Shown: positions 53,513-62,285 of the stretch, piece by piece | Layout of the letters: every line of letters starts with the position of its first letter | How positions within the stretch are numbered: the stretch's first letter is position 1 | NCBI RefSeq assembly: GCF_010671925.1 | Contig: NZ_JAAHIH010000009.1 | Location: 62,001 to 126,000, forward strand | Length of the DNA: 64,000 nt | Direction of reading: 5' to 3' | Source of the DNA: Moorena sp. SIOASIH | GTDB taxonomy: Bacteria; Cyanobacteriota; Cyanobacteriia; Cyanobacteriales; Coleofasciculaceae | Made by a program: the position numbers and the translations under genes | Notes under the pieces: generated by a model | Told to the model about the DNA's origin: nothing | The model's input: the letters and a program-made list of their open reading frames with translations, nothing else | Database searches by the model: none

Positions 53513-54631
53513 TTATAGAAACTTTTGCAGTTCCTTCAGCAGAGACTCGGTCTGCTCAATCCCTTCGTTATCCCGTTGAGTCTGGTAAAGTTCTAGGGCT
53601 TTTTCGATAGCAGTGAGGGCTTCGGTGACGCGAGAACGTTTTTTTAAGGCTACTCCTAGGTTATAGTGAGCTTGGGCATTTTCCGGAGCCAGTTCAATTA
53701 AACGTCTATAGGTCACTACTGCTGGTACATATTGTTCTTGGGCTAGAAGAATTTTCCCGATGTACTCCTGTGCTTCTACTAAATCAGGTTGGGCAGAAGC
53801 TGCTCGACGAAATGCTTTGAGGGCTTTGGATAAACTCCCTCTTGATTCCAGAATTTGACCGATCTGCAGGTGAATTTCAGGATTACGAGGCGCTAATTTC
53901 ACAGCTTTTTCAAAAGCCGCTAGTCCAGCCATCTCATCCCCATGTATCAACCAAGCTGTTCCCAAACTCATTTGGATACTGGTTTCGTTCGGAGCAATTT
54001 CCGCTGCCTTTTGGAACACTTTTATGGCTTCTTCGGAATTTTCCTGCTCTAACCAGGCTGCACCGATTAACTGGTATACTGTTAAGTTGTCTGGCTCAAT
54101 TTCCAGGATTTGTTCATAGGTTCCTATGGCCCCTTGATAGTCCTTTTGACGTAGGAGGGTAATACCCAAACCAAAATAGGCGTTAATATTCTCTCGGTTA
54201 AGTCTAGTGGCACGACGATAGGCCGTAGCAGCACCAGCATTGTCCCCAGCATTGGCCAGACTGTAACCCAGTGCGTAATGGAAATTAGCATTTTCTGGCT
54301 CGAGTGCGATCGCTTTTTTGTAAGCGGCGGCAGCGTCTTGGAATTTGCCCAGACTTGCTTGTAAGTAGCCAATGCCCGAAAAAATCTTAGGGTTTCCCTG
54401 TTCCAGCTCAGCTGCTTCTTGGTAAACAGCAACAGCTCCCTGATAGTCACCCGCATCTACCAACTCTCGTGCTTGATGGAGAAGGTCATTGAGCTGTGGA
54501 TTATACTGCTGTCGGCTAGATACCAGAGTTGGCATTGCTCCAGCAATCCCTGGGAGGGGGGTTGCAACTAGGGAGAAAAATAAGCTAAGAAGGAGGAACA
54601 AAGTTTGCTGTAGCAAAGTCAATGTTTTCAT
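53513..54631 (-). CDS. Exported TPR protein
   Basis: This protein of about 372 residues starts at MKTLTLLQQTLFLLLSLFFS, a signal peptide followed by LVATPLPGIAGAMP. An upstream in-frame ATG at 54691 would add 20 residues before the signal and is less likely. From residue about 48 on it consists of nine or ten TPRs, for example NPKIFSGIGYLQASLGKFQD and NPEIHLQIGQILESRGSLSK, ending EQTESLLKELQKFL. TPRs mediate protein-protein contacts. The partner is unknown and no enzyme domain is present. It is transcribed alone, with a 32-bp palindrome behind its start region upstream. Confidence 0.88.
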   Translation of the reverse strand: MKTLTLLQQTLFLLLSLFFSLVATPLPGIAGAMPTLVSSRQQYNPQLNDLLHQARELVDAGDYQGAVAVYQEAAELEQGNPKIFSGIGYLQASLGKFQDAAAAYKKAIALEPENANFHYALGYSLANAGDNAGAATAYRRATRLNRENINAYFGLGITLLRQKDYQGAIGTYEQILEIEPDNLTVYQLIGAAWLEQENSEEAIKVFQKAAEIAPNETSIQMSLGTAWLIHGDEMAGLAAFEKAVKLAPRNPEIHLQIGQILESRGSLSKALKAFRRAASAQPDLVEAQEYIGKILLAQEQYVPAVVTYRRLIELAPENAQAHYNLGVALKKRSRVTEALTAIEKALELYQTQRDNEGIEQTESLLKELQKFL

Positions 54632-54773
54632 AGTCATCAGTAGAGTGTACTTTGGGAGGTTCACTATACTGATGATTTTTACCATGAACACCCGCTAATC
54701 GGGAAGGGTTAGCCGGGATAAACTTGCTTAAGTTCTGTTAAGCTACAGGATTGTTTGGGGTCAACTTATGATA

Positions 54774-54805
54774 CTAACCCTTCCGGTCTAGACCGGAAGG
54801 GTTAG
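54774..54805. terminator. Perfect 32-bp palindrome
   Basis: CTAACCCTTCCGGTCT is followed directly by its exact reverse complement. It has no loop, so as RNA it would form a long hairpin with a short loop. There is no T-run beside it. It may be a regulatory or terminator hairpin, or a mobile palindrome. Confidence 0.45.
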
Positions 54806-54888
54806 TGTTGAAGGATGTCAAGCCTAAATTTATATAACTTAACAATCCTGATTTAGATATATATAGTAGATGTGTTTTTTATTTATGC

Positions 54889-54912
54889 CCCACCTATAGG
54901 GCTATAGGTGGG
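54889..54912. terminator. Hairpin with 11-bp perfect stem
   Basis: CCCACCTATAG (54889-54899) pairs with CTATAGGTGGG (54902-54912) around a 2-base loop. It sits between the small membrane protein gene and the TPR gene, both on the minus strand. It might terminate transcription of the small gene (58 bp behind its stop), though no U-run follows. Confidence 0.4.
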
Positions 54913-54970
54913 CTTCTTGAGTTTCATGGAAAGTTGAACCAGGGATGGCAAGCCTGATCCATAACGATCA

Positions 54971-55093
54971 TTAAGACTGCAAAGCACCACTTTGAACCAT
55001 CATCAGGATGAAAATACCAACACTGGCGACTACTAAAACAAGACCTAAAGCCACTGATTGACCCAAATGGTTGGGAGTTTGAGAAGTCTTCAT
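54971..55093 (-). CDS. Single-helix small membrane protein, 40 residues
   Basis: An ATG at 55091-55093 is preceded by AAAGGAAAAGACAC, a good ribosome site. The product begins MKTSQTPNHLGQSVALGLVL and goes on VVASVGIFILMMVQSGALQS. It has one membrane helix of about 22 residues, a polar N-terminus and a short C-terminal tail. Many small photosynthetic subunits look like this, but I do not recognise it as any known Psb, Psa, Pet or Ndh subunit. The intact frame, start context and helix make it a likely gene too short for usual prediction. It is flanked by non-coding DNA on both sides. Confidence 0.65.
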   Translation of the reverse strand: MKTSQTPNHLGQSVALGLVLVVASVGIFILMMVQSGALQS

Positions 55094-55610
55094 GTGTCTT
55101 TTCCTTTCTTAAAGTTATGTATGCCGATAATGAACGATAACAAACTTTTGCGGAGGTTGATAAGAAAATGCAAAGTATCTTAACGTAACTTTACATAAGT
55201 TAATACTGACTAAAGTGTGATCTAGTTTGCTCTTTAGCCGAAGGGAATAGGATTTAAGGCAAAGTTGTTTAAGGATCACAACAAGGCTCTAATGTTTGCT
55301 GTAGAGGGGATAGAGCTTTCAAGGGGCGCTGACAATAGAGCCATTTATGAGGCTTGAGGCTGATCAGAGCCTTGGCCATTGCTGACCTTAGAGTCATAGC
55401 ATGCCAGGGGTCAATAATCCCATGGCAAAATCACTATGGTGTGGCTCAATTTGCTGTTGTCATTGATTAGGACTTATCACCGACGGGGTCAGGAGGCGAA
55501 GGGAGGGGCGGTGCAGAAGTTGGTATTGTAGAGAAGTTTGGTAAAGAAAAAGAGAAGGAGATTTCAAGGATTTGAGGGGTCTAATTGAATTTTTTCATCT
55601 CCATTGGTAA
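55094..55610. other. Non-coding gap before the AbgT gene
   Basis: No gene, repeat array or clear hairpin is visible. The region must contain the promoter of the small membrane protein (right after its start, AT-rich near 55100-55200). It carries no convincing frame on either strand. Confidence 0.5.
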
Positions 55611-57134
55611 TTACAAATAAGTAGACACTGCAGGTCCCCAAGGTAATCCCAAAAATAACCACAAGATGAAAAGAATTGACCATCCAAGAAGAAAAGCTAA
55701 TGAATAGGGCAACATTATCGCAATCAACGTTCCTAAACCCAAATTTTTATCATATTTTTGGCCATAAGCCACAATAATCGGAAAATAGGGCAACAGCGGC
55801 GTAATCATATTTGTGCTAGAATCCCCAATCCGATAAACTAATTGAGTCAGCTCTGGAGCATAGCCCAACAACATTAACATCGGAACAAAAACAGGTGCCA
55901 TAATTGCCCACTTCCCCGAAGCGGAACCAATAAACAAATTAATGAATCCAGTGAAAAAAATCAGACCCAACAGCAAAGGAATTCCTGTTAATCCGGTTTT
56001 TTGCAACAATTCTGCTCCCGAAATTGCGACTATAATTCCTAAGTTTGACCAACTAAAATAAGCAACAAATTGAGCCATGAAAAACGCAAGGACTATGTAA
56101 TATCCCATCCCACTCATGGCTGAGGTCATCCCTTGGATGGCATCTTTGTCTGTTTTAATGGTTCCTGCTCCCAATCCATAGGCAATACCCATAATCAGAA
56201 ACACAAACGTAATAATAAATATGATGCCACTGAGAAAGGGTGAGGGAATAATTGTGAATGTTTCTGGCTGTCGGAGAATTCCCTGGGGTGGTAGCACTAG
56301 AGCCATAAGCAGCCCGGTTAAAGCTGCCAAGGAATAACCCGCCCATCTTAATCCTCTTTTTTCTACTGCTGTTAGTTTTTCCCTGGAAAAACTAACGGTT
56401 TCTGAGGGTTGATAACTGCCTAGTCGGGGTGCAATAATGCTCTCGGTCACCCACCAGCCCAACACGGTGATCAGAAGGGCTGAAACTGCCATGAAATAAT
56501 AATTTGCAGTGGCATCGACTGTATAACTGGGATCAATTAATTGAGCACCACTTTGAGTCATCCCTGCCAACAAAGGGTCAAGGGCATTGACTAGTAAGTT
56601 GGCACTAAATCCTCCTGCGACTCCGGCAAAAGCAGCCGCTAATCCTGCTAGAGGGTGTTTACCAAACGAGAGAAAAACTAAAGCAGCTAAGGGGGGGAGA
56701 ATAACAAAACCTGCATCTGCTGCTAGGTTTGACATAACACCAATAAACACAATTACAGGGGTAATGAACTGGGCTGGTGCAATTAAAACTCCCTGGCGCA
56801 GAATAGCAGCTATAAATCCTGTATATTCGGCCACTCCAAATCCCAAAACTGCCACTAATACAGTTCCCAATGGTGGAAAGGAAACAAAATTAGTCACAGC
56901 CTTACTGACAATGCGACGAATTCCGTCTGGGGTCAGGATAGAAATTGCCTCGATGGTTTCTTGGGTTGCTGGATGAGTGACTGACACCCCCATAACACTT
57001 GCGATCGCACTTAAAAAAACAATAGTAAAGCACAGAACAATAAAGATCGTGACAGGATCAGGCAGACGATTGCCGATGTTTTCAACACTTTGCAGGATAG
57101 AGGCAATGAAGTTTTTTTTCCTATTACTTACCAT
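55611..57134 (-). CDS. AbgT-family transporter
   Basis: The AbgT family comprises secondary transporters, among them E. coli AbgT (p-aminobenzoyl-glutamate uptake); some members export sulfonamides. The 507 residues have a cytosolic N-terminus with NIGNRLPDPVTIFIVLCF, then about ten membrane segments. Family blocks include FPPLGTVLVAVLGFGVAEYT, VMSNLAADAGFVILPPLAAL, GVAGGFSANLLVNALDPLLA and GSASGKWAIMAPVFVPMLML near the C-terminus. The length is as usual (about 500). It is transcribed from the same strand as the MFS gene, whose stop is 66 bp from its start, so the two may be one operon. Substrate not predictable; a folate-breakdown product is one possibility. Confidence 0.93.
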   Translation of the reverse strand: MVSNRKKNFIASILQSVENIGNRLPDPVTIFIVLCFTIVFLSAIASVMGVSVTHPATQETIEAISILTPDGIRRIVSKAVTNFVSFPPLGTVLVAVLGFGVAEYTGFIAAILRQGVLIAPAQFITPVIVFIGVMSNLAADAGFVILPPLAALVFLSFGKHPLAGLAAAFAGVAGGFSANLLVNALDPLLAGMTQSGAQLIDPSYTVDATANYYFMAVSALLITVLGWWVTESIIAPRLGSYQPSETVSFSREKLTAVEKRGLRWAGYSLAALTGLLMALVLPPQGILRQPETFTIIPSPFLSGIIFIITFVFLIMGIAYGLGAGTIKTDKDAIQGMTSAMSGMGYYIVLAFFMAQFVAYFSWSNLGIIVAISGAELLQKTGLTGIPLLLGLIFFTGFINLFIGSASGKWAIMAPVFVPMLMLLGYAPELTQLVYRIGDSSTNMITPLLPYFPIIVAYGQKYDKNLGLGTLIAIMLPYSLAFLLGWSILFILWLFLGLPWGPAVSTYL

Positions 57135-57200
57135 AGGTGTTTAGAGGATCTAAATTCACTGGTATAGGAGTAGAAAAATTGTTAATAATTTCTGCTTCAG

Positions 57201-58919
57201 TTAGCCAGGAAATAGCCAACTCCCCATTTCTAGCTCTTCTTCGCTGTAGAGGAACTGATCAAACAACTCTGCCATTTCAGTTCTGGAAATCGAGCCATCT
57301 TGATTGAGGTCTAAGCGCTTGAAGTTATTAGAAATTTCACTCACGTCAAGATCATAGGTTTTATAAAATGCGGTTAGCTCTTCTACTGCTATCTCTCCAT
57401 CTAAATTGACATCCATCAATTGTAAAAAGGCATCTGCAAAACCATGATCAAAGCGCTTAGCGAGGTAATCTAACCATTCGTGTAATTCAATTTTTCCGTC
57501 TCCATTGGCATCGGCCAACTCAAGCAACCGCTGACCAAAACCAAGCCAGGAACTGGCCATCAGTTGATACTCTTGGGATTGTTTTGACCACCCTCGAATT
57601 TCTGCCAATGATGCCACTGTTGTTTCAAAGTCTTGGGGTTCAATGGCACCATTGCCATCGTAGTCCAGCATTTGAAATAATCGTTTTAGTTTGCGCTGAC
57701 GACGTTGACTCATGGCATTGGATAAATTTGATCCCCTCAACCATATCCAGGCTAGGACAATCTGACTGCCAAATAACAGCGCACTCGCGATAAAAGGGGC
57801 ACCAGGGTTAACATACTCAAACAGTAATCCAGAGACGAAGGGTCCAGCAATGGCACCTAGAGGGGTTAAAGACTGGGCAGCACCTAGCACGCTTCCCTGG
57901 TATTTCGTGCCTGCAGCCTGGGACAATAAGCTACCCAGAGATGGCCGAAACAGGGAGTCCCCAAAACCCAGAAGCACCAATGTAAAAAGTAGCACATAAA
58001 GGTGTTTAGCCAAAGGAAAGGAGACGAATGCAACTACTGTTATACCGAGTCCCAGGATCAGCATATTCACCTCTCCCAAGGTTTTGACAATCCGCCCAAT
58101 TAAAATCCCTTGAGTAACTACCGTGACCAAGCCAAGCAAAAGAAAGGCATACCCAGTGTGTTCAGCACTCCATCCCCAAATTTCGTTTAACCACAGGGCT
58201 AAAATTGTTTGGGTAATAAATAGGCCAAATCTTAGAAAGAACCCGAGGCTAATCAAAAAAGCAATAATAGGATTTTCCTTGATCACAAGCCAAAGATTAA
58301 AAGTCTCTGCTTTAGATTGGGGCTTCTTAGAATGACTTGATGGTGCAGATTTAGACTGGGAAACTGGTAAAAATTTCCAAGCTAATAAGAAGGCAGCAAA
58401 GGAAAATAAGGCTGCTATGAAGAGTGGCAATCGGAGGTTTGGGTTATCTCCCCCTAACCCCACTAAAACACCAGAAAGGGCAGGTCCCAAGGTGAAGCCA
58501 AGTCCTAACGCAGCCCCTAGAATTCCCATACCTTTACTACGATTTTCTGGGGTCGTGATATCACCAACATAGGCTTGGGCAATCACGATGCTATAGCTCA
58601 TGGCACCTGCTAATGCCCGAGCCAAAAACAAGGTAATGAGGGAGTTCGCTAAGGCAAACCAAAGATAAGCGATCGCACTTCCAGCTAAGCTCAGGAGTAG
58701 TAAAGGGCGTCGCCCAACGCGATCGCTTAGGCTACCTAAAAATAGTGTTGTAACGAAGCTGGCTAGAGCATAAACACTAAACAGCAGGGTTATTGTACTG
58801 GCGGAAGCGCCGAAGGATTTAGCATAGAAGGGCAGAAGCGGAATAACAATGCCAAATCCGATCAGGTTTGTAAAGGCGCTCAGAGAGATAACAAAGAGTG
58901 TATTGCTGGATTTAGCCAT
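57201..58919 (-). CDS. MFS transporter fused to four EF-hand motifs
   Basis: A 12-helix major facilitator, drug-efflux-like (TetA-type), with a calcium-binding tail. The first 400 residues have 12 hydrophobic segments, including the motif A loop GSLSDRVGRRPLLLLSLAGS near residue 60 and FTLGPALSGVLVGLGG. From about 405 on come basic residues (QRRQRKLKRLFQM) and four EF-hands: DYDGNGAIEPQDFE, DANGDGKIELHEW, DVNLDGEIAVEEL and DLNQDGSISRTEM. Each has Asp/Asn at positions 1, 3, 5 and Glu at 12, so all could bind calcium. The tail would be cytosolic, since 12-helix MFS proteins have both ends inside. I infer calcium gating. It is probably co-transcribed with the AbgT gene downstream. Confidence 0.93.
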   Translation of the reverse strand: MAKSSNTLFVISLSAFTNLIGFGIVIPLLPFYAKSFGASASTITLLFSVYALASFVTTLFLGSLSDRVGRRPLLLLSLAGSAIAYLWFALANSLITLFLARALAGAMSYSIVIAQAYVGDITTPENRSKGMGILGAALGLGFTLGPALSGVLVGLGGDNPNLRLPLFIAALFSFAAFLLAWKFLPVSQSKSAPSSHSKKPQSKAETFNLWLVIKENPIIAFLISLGFFLRFGLFITQTILALWLNEIWGWSAEHTGYAFLLLGLVTVVTQGILIGRIVKTLGEVNMLILGLGITVVAFVSFPLAKHLYVLLFTLVLLGFGDSLFRPSLGSLLSQAAGTKYQGSVLGAAQSLTPLGAIAGPFVSGLLFEYVNPGAPFIASALLFGSQIVLAWIWLRGSNLSNAMSQRRQRKLKRLFQMLDYDGNGAIEPQDFETTVASLAEIRGWSKQSQEYQLMASSWLGFGQRLLELADANGDGKIELHEWLDYLAKRFDHGFADAFLQLMDVNLDGEIAVEELTAFYKTYDLDVSEISNNFKRLDLNQDGSISRTEMAELFDQFLYSEEELEMGSWLFPG

Positions 58920-59091
58920 TAGAGTCTAAGTCTAGGTGTTAGATATTAGGTATTACGTATTAGGTTTTCTGTTGATGTTTTTTTTTAACACCTAACACCT
59001 AATACCTTGCATATACTGCTATCTCAAGTTTAGATATCTGTAATGCTCAGGTGTTAGTTAAGCGAGTGTCACTCTAGGGACTAACAGAAAT

Positions 59092-59514
59092 CTAATAAGG
59101 GGCACCGTTTGGAAACAATAGAGCAATCCGTTTTTCTCGGATCTTGGCTTCCTCCGTGTAAAGTTCTTCTATCTGAGTAACCACATCTTCTTCAATCCCA
59201 ATATATTTTGCCAGTTTGCGAACAGCAGCTTGTTCCCCTGAATTATATTCTCCATCGGCAGCGCAAGCCTGAATGGCAATATAAATAATTACTCGAGGAT
59301 CGCTACCTATAGTCGATGCCTGATTCAAAATATCAAGCAAATCTTCATTTGCCTCATAAGTTTTGGCTAATTCATATTTAGGATTGTGATAGGCGGCTGC
59401 GCGACCAACAACCCAATCTCTTTCTTCTGGTGCCAGTACTCCATCTCCCTTAGCACAAATGAGGACTGCTTTCATCACAGCCTCAACGTCTTCAATTGCT
59501 GGGATAGTTTTCAT
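59092..59514 (-). CDS. TerB-like domain protein
   Basis: The 140 residues from MKTIPAIEDVEAVMKAVLIC consist of helices in the TerB/DjlA N-terminal fold. Recognisable parts are AKGDGVLAPEERDWVVG (acidic helix-loop like that of TerB), AIQACAADGEYNSGEQAAVR and KLAKYIGIEEDVVTQIEELY. TerB-family proteins occur in tellurite resistance and stress systems, but single-domain ones have no assigned role. The frame is open for 45 codons further upstream, to 59649. That part is encoded by a 19-bp stem hairpin and the end of the IscB element, so I set the start at 59514. Confidence 0.78.
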   Translation of the reverse strand: MKTIPAIEDVEAVMKAVLICAKGDGVLAPEERDWVVGRAAAYHNPKYELAKTYEANEDLLDILNQASTIGSDPRVIIYIAIQACAADGEYNSGEQAAVRKLAKYIGIEEDVVTQIEELYTEEAKIREKRIALLFPNGAPY

Positions 59515-59547
59515 CCCATACAATTCATTTATGATCCACCTAAAATA

Positions 59548-59600
59548 GCGGTAATTCCCCAGACGCCTCCCGTTAGGGTTAGCGTCTGGGGAATTACCGC
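59548..59600 (-). terminator. Hairpin with perfect 19-bp stem (IscB element 3 end or terminator)
   Basis: GCGGTAATTCCCCAGACGC (59548-59566) is exactly complementary to 59582-59600, with a 15-base loop. It lies 33 bp behind the stop of the third iscB. That position and the GC-rich stem resemble the right-end hairpins of the TnpB and first IscB elements. The bases after it on the minus strand (TATTTTAGG) make a weak terminator also possible. Confidence 0.6.
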
Positions 59601-59632
59601 CAACAAAAAAAATCGAGCGGTAGCGAGTCCGT

Positions 59633-60916
59633 TTATAGTCTGTATTCATAGCCGTCCGCTCGGTGAATGGTTTTTAGGTATTTCGGATGTACATCAAAGC
59701 TTTTCTCTAATGTGCTCAGCTTAAAGCTTGGCCTATAGCGAATGGCAATTCGTCCGGTATACTTCCCTGCGTACTTCCGAGACGGGATATCGGCTTTTAC
59801 TAAATCCCCCGTTTGAAACCCCATAAAAAACTTCTGTGAGGGAGCGTGGGCTATAGGAAAGCCATATCGGTCGGTTCGACATCGCTGCCGCCTCCCATGA
59901 CCCTTGGCTTTGACGATCAGAGGTCTGACCCCTTTAAGTAGTAGTCTTTCGGGGGTAGAAGCCCCAACACAAGCCGCGTCTGTCCAGTGGGTTTTAGGAA
60001 TGTTCCGGAGTTTGCGATTGAATTTAGTCCGACCACCAGTACCCGTTTCCACAGGGAACCCGTACCCTTTCAGTCTCCTCAGCAATTCCCATCGGGTGGA
60101 ATTAACCGCCGCCGCATCTTTCAATGGGGCTAATGCTTGCGCCAATACCTGCTTGAGCACGTCGGGTTTCTTTTTGAGAAATGCCTCAACAGGTTTATTC
60201 CCCTTGGCTTGATTGCAAGGGCGGCAGGCTAGGGTGAGGTTACTGACTCGGTTCGAGCCACCCTTGCTCAAAGCTTGGATATGCTCGATTTCAAGGGGGG
60301 TTTCTTTGGCGCTACAGTAAGCACATTTTCTTTCCCATTTCTGGAGTAAGTATTCCTTTACTTCAAAACCGAACAACTCACCTCGCTGGTACTCAACGCC
60401 CCTAATTTCGGGGTTCTGCATTTTCTGCATGTCGAACCGTACCAATTCCATTGAGAGCGCGGAGATTGGACAGACCCTGATCATCCGCCCGACCCATGTC
60501 TCGACGTTGGCCACCCGGCTTTCGAAAGAAGGAGCAAGCCATCCTTCTGGGCAAATCCGATTCAGGAACCTTCGCTTGCGATACCTTAGTTTCCGGTTAC
60601 GTCGCCCTCGTCTTAACGCTCTGCGAGAGTCAAGAGCGTTCTTGATTTGCTCTGTTCGGTGTTCGATCTCTAAGGCATGGGTCACCCGGTAGGATTGTTC
60701 CTGGACTACTGCCATTCCCGTCACCTTGGAGCCTGGATCAATTTTAAGTCGGTGGGGATGGGTAACTGAATCCTCCACCGTCCTGTCTAGCAGTACGATG
60801 GTGAACGGGTAGCGCTTAAAAACCCTGGCGCGTCCGTTATTGAGCAGCTTTCTTGCCCGTGCTGGATGACAAGGATCAAGGGGTTCAAGGTTTTTATCTA
60901 GAACAAAGGCGTACAT
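59633..60916 (-). CDS. iscB: IscB RNA-guided nuclease, divergent copy 3
   Basis: This protein of 427 residues is clearly IscB but only distantly related to the other two in the window. It begins MYAFVLDKNLEPLDPCHPAR, the PLMP domain. Then come RuvC-I Asp60 (KIDPGSKVTGMAV), an Arg-rich bridge helix (RRALRRGRRNRKLRYRKRR), RuvC-II Glu157 (SMELVRFD), HNH with CAYC and CRPC and Glu211-His212 (EIEHIQALSKGG), and RuvC-III His310 and Asp313 (HWTDAACVG). All catalytic residues are kept. The frame stays open for 45 codons upstream (to 61051), but these are in the RNA gene. The start at 60916 matches the other IscB proteins. The base composition is richer in G+C than the neighbours, suggesting arrival by transfer. 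Confidence 0.94.
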   Translation of the reverse strand: MYAFVLDKNLEPLDPCHPARARKLLNNGRARVFKRYPFTIVLLDRTVEDSVTHPHRLKIDPGSKVTGMAVVQEQSYRVTHALEIEHRTEQIKNALDSRRALRRGRRNRKLRYRKRRFLNRICPEGWLAPSFESRVANVETWVGRMIRVCPISALSMELVRFDMQKMQNPEIRGVEYQRGELFGFEVKEYLLQKWERKCAYCSAKETPLEIEHIQALSKGGSNRVSNLTLACRPCNQAKGNKPVEAFLKKKPDVLKQVLAQALAPLKDAAAVNSTRWELLRRLKGYGFPVETGTGGRTKFNRKLRNIPKTHWTDAACVGASTPERLLLKGVRPLIVKAKGHGRRQRCRTDRYGFPIAHAPSQKFFMGFQTGDLVKADIPSRKYAGKYTGRIAIRYRPSFKLSTLEKSFDVHPKYLKTIHRADGYEYRL

Positions 60917-61260
60917 TACTGCACCTCTCAATTTCTTGGTAAGGTTTGCCTCGACGTTGTTAGTACTCGGTACTTTCCTGATCACACTGGCTTTTCCGAA
61001 TGACCTGTTTAATGACCCGGTTGTAGAGCTTGGAACTGGCACGCATCCCAAGGTACGAACTTTAACCCTTGGTACTAACGGCTGCCTGAGGCGAGGCCAG
61101 AAATCCTCGTCTCGTCTCAGGCCATCTGGTCAACAGGCTTGATTCAAGCCCACACTGTACCCAGTAGGGTCAGTGTGCGGTAGTTGACTGGCGAGCATCC
61201 TGTTCTATATCAAGCACATTTAACCTCCCATTGGAAAAAGCGTATAACATACGGGAGTAT
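60917..61260 (-). ncRNA. Predicted IscB omega-RNA, copy 3
   Basis: This is the region directly upstream of the third iscB. Several strong stems are visible: CACACTG/CAGTGTG at 61151-61157 and 61171-61177 with a further inner ACCC/GGGT pairing, GCCTGAG/CTCAGGC at 61084-61090 and 61116-61122, and CCAAGG/CCTTGG near 61050-61075. Its sequence does not align with the RNAs of copies 1 and 2, as expected for a different IscB subgroup. The outer boundary is estimated. The guide would lie at the higher-coordinate side, between this RNA and the methyltransferase stop. Confidence 0.65.
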
Positions 61261-61294
61261 GGTACACCATTTCATTGACACTCTCCGTGCTCTG

Positions 61295-62146
61295 CTACTG
61301 GGGTTTGACCGCAATGGTTATTTCTCCAGGAAGACGCATGGTACTGCGATTTGCCTCTAATAATATACGTCCATGGTTCCGCAGTGTCGTGGCTCGCTCT
61401 TGGGCAGCCCGGATTTCAAGCATCGCGTTGTTCAATTTTGGCTCTGAGAAATATTCTTTCTCAACAATCTCTGAGCGGATAACATACTCAAAGAAACTGT
61501 GTCCTTTAGCCTCTTTGAAACCAGCTAGATCGAGAAATCTATACAATTCCTCGCCCATCAGAAAATAGCGATTGGCAACGGCATCCATTGCACCAATCAG
61601 GCGATCCTTCACTTTCGTAATCTCTACAAATTCATCTCGTTCCTGGACATCATCAAAAAGAAAGCCGAGATTGATAAATAATCCACCGGGTTTGAGTATT
61701 TGAAAGACACTGCTGTAGAGCTGATGTTGTTTGTCGAGGGGAATTTCGTGGGAGCCGCTTTTGATCACAACCCGATCGAAGGAATTTTCAGGTAGCTTTT
61801 CACCAGACTGTAAGTCTGTCATAGACAGCACATCTCCGTGGATAATCGCAACTTGATCCGAATCAATAGCAGTGCGTGCAAGCTCGGTCTGCACTGAGGA
61901 ATATTCCAGTAAGGTGATTAACGGAACTTTAATGTTACGATCTAAACAGTAGTTGATCATGCGACAGGTGAGGTTTCCATCTCCGCCCATTGCGTCAAGT
62001 ACATTCTCAGCATTTTCCAGGTCTAGAAGCTCGACAAACGATGTCAAAAAGTCTTCATCAAAACCGTTAATCTGATCCTGGTTGTACTTACCCACAAGAT
62101 CATACGCAGCCTGGGCTGATGTGGCCAAGGATTTTTGTGGAGTCAT
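61295..62146 (-). CDS. Class I SAM-dependent methyltransferase
   Basis: The 283 residues have the class I fold. Motif I is ENVLDAMGGDGNLTCRMINY (SAM-binding glycines) near residue 47, and LITLLEYSSVQTELA supplies the acidic residue. IIHGDVLSM near 103, VIKSGSHEIPL and LKPGGLFINLGFLFDD near 150 follow. The helical C-terminal region with AMDAVANRYFLMGEELYRFL is typical of small-molecule methyltransferases. The acceptor is unknown and no natural-product genes are beside it. There is no membrane segment. It is flanked by the IscB element downstream and by the response-regulator gene upstream on the same strand (139-bp gap). Confidence 0.85.
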   Translation of the reverse strand: MTPQKSLATSAQAAYDLVGKYNQDQINGFDEDFLTSFVELLDLENAENVLDAMGGDGNLTCRMINYCLDRNIKVPLITLLEYSSVQTELARTAIDSDQVAIIHGDVLSMTDLQSGEKLPENSFDRVVIKSGSHEIPLDKQHQLYSSVFQILKPGGLFINLGFLFDDVQERDEFVEITKVKDRLIGAMDAVANRYFLMGEELYRFLDLAGFKEAKGHSFFEYVIRSEIVEKEYFSEPKLNNAMLEIRAAQERATTLRNHGRILLEANRSTMRLPGEITIAVKPQ

Positions 62147-62285
62147 TCTTGTCTCGCTCTGTCTAGATTTGTGTTGAGTTATTTTAGCGATTCAACGATT
62201 TGCGATCGCAAATTCCGAAGCGTAGTTAACCCCATCCCACGATGGACAATCCTGTTTGTGCTGTTCCTAAGTATAGGCTAAACCT

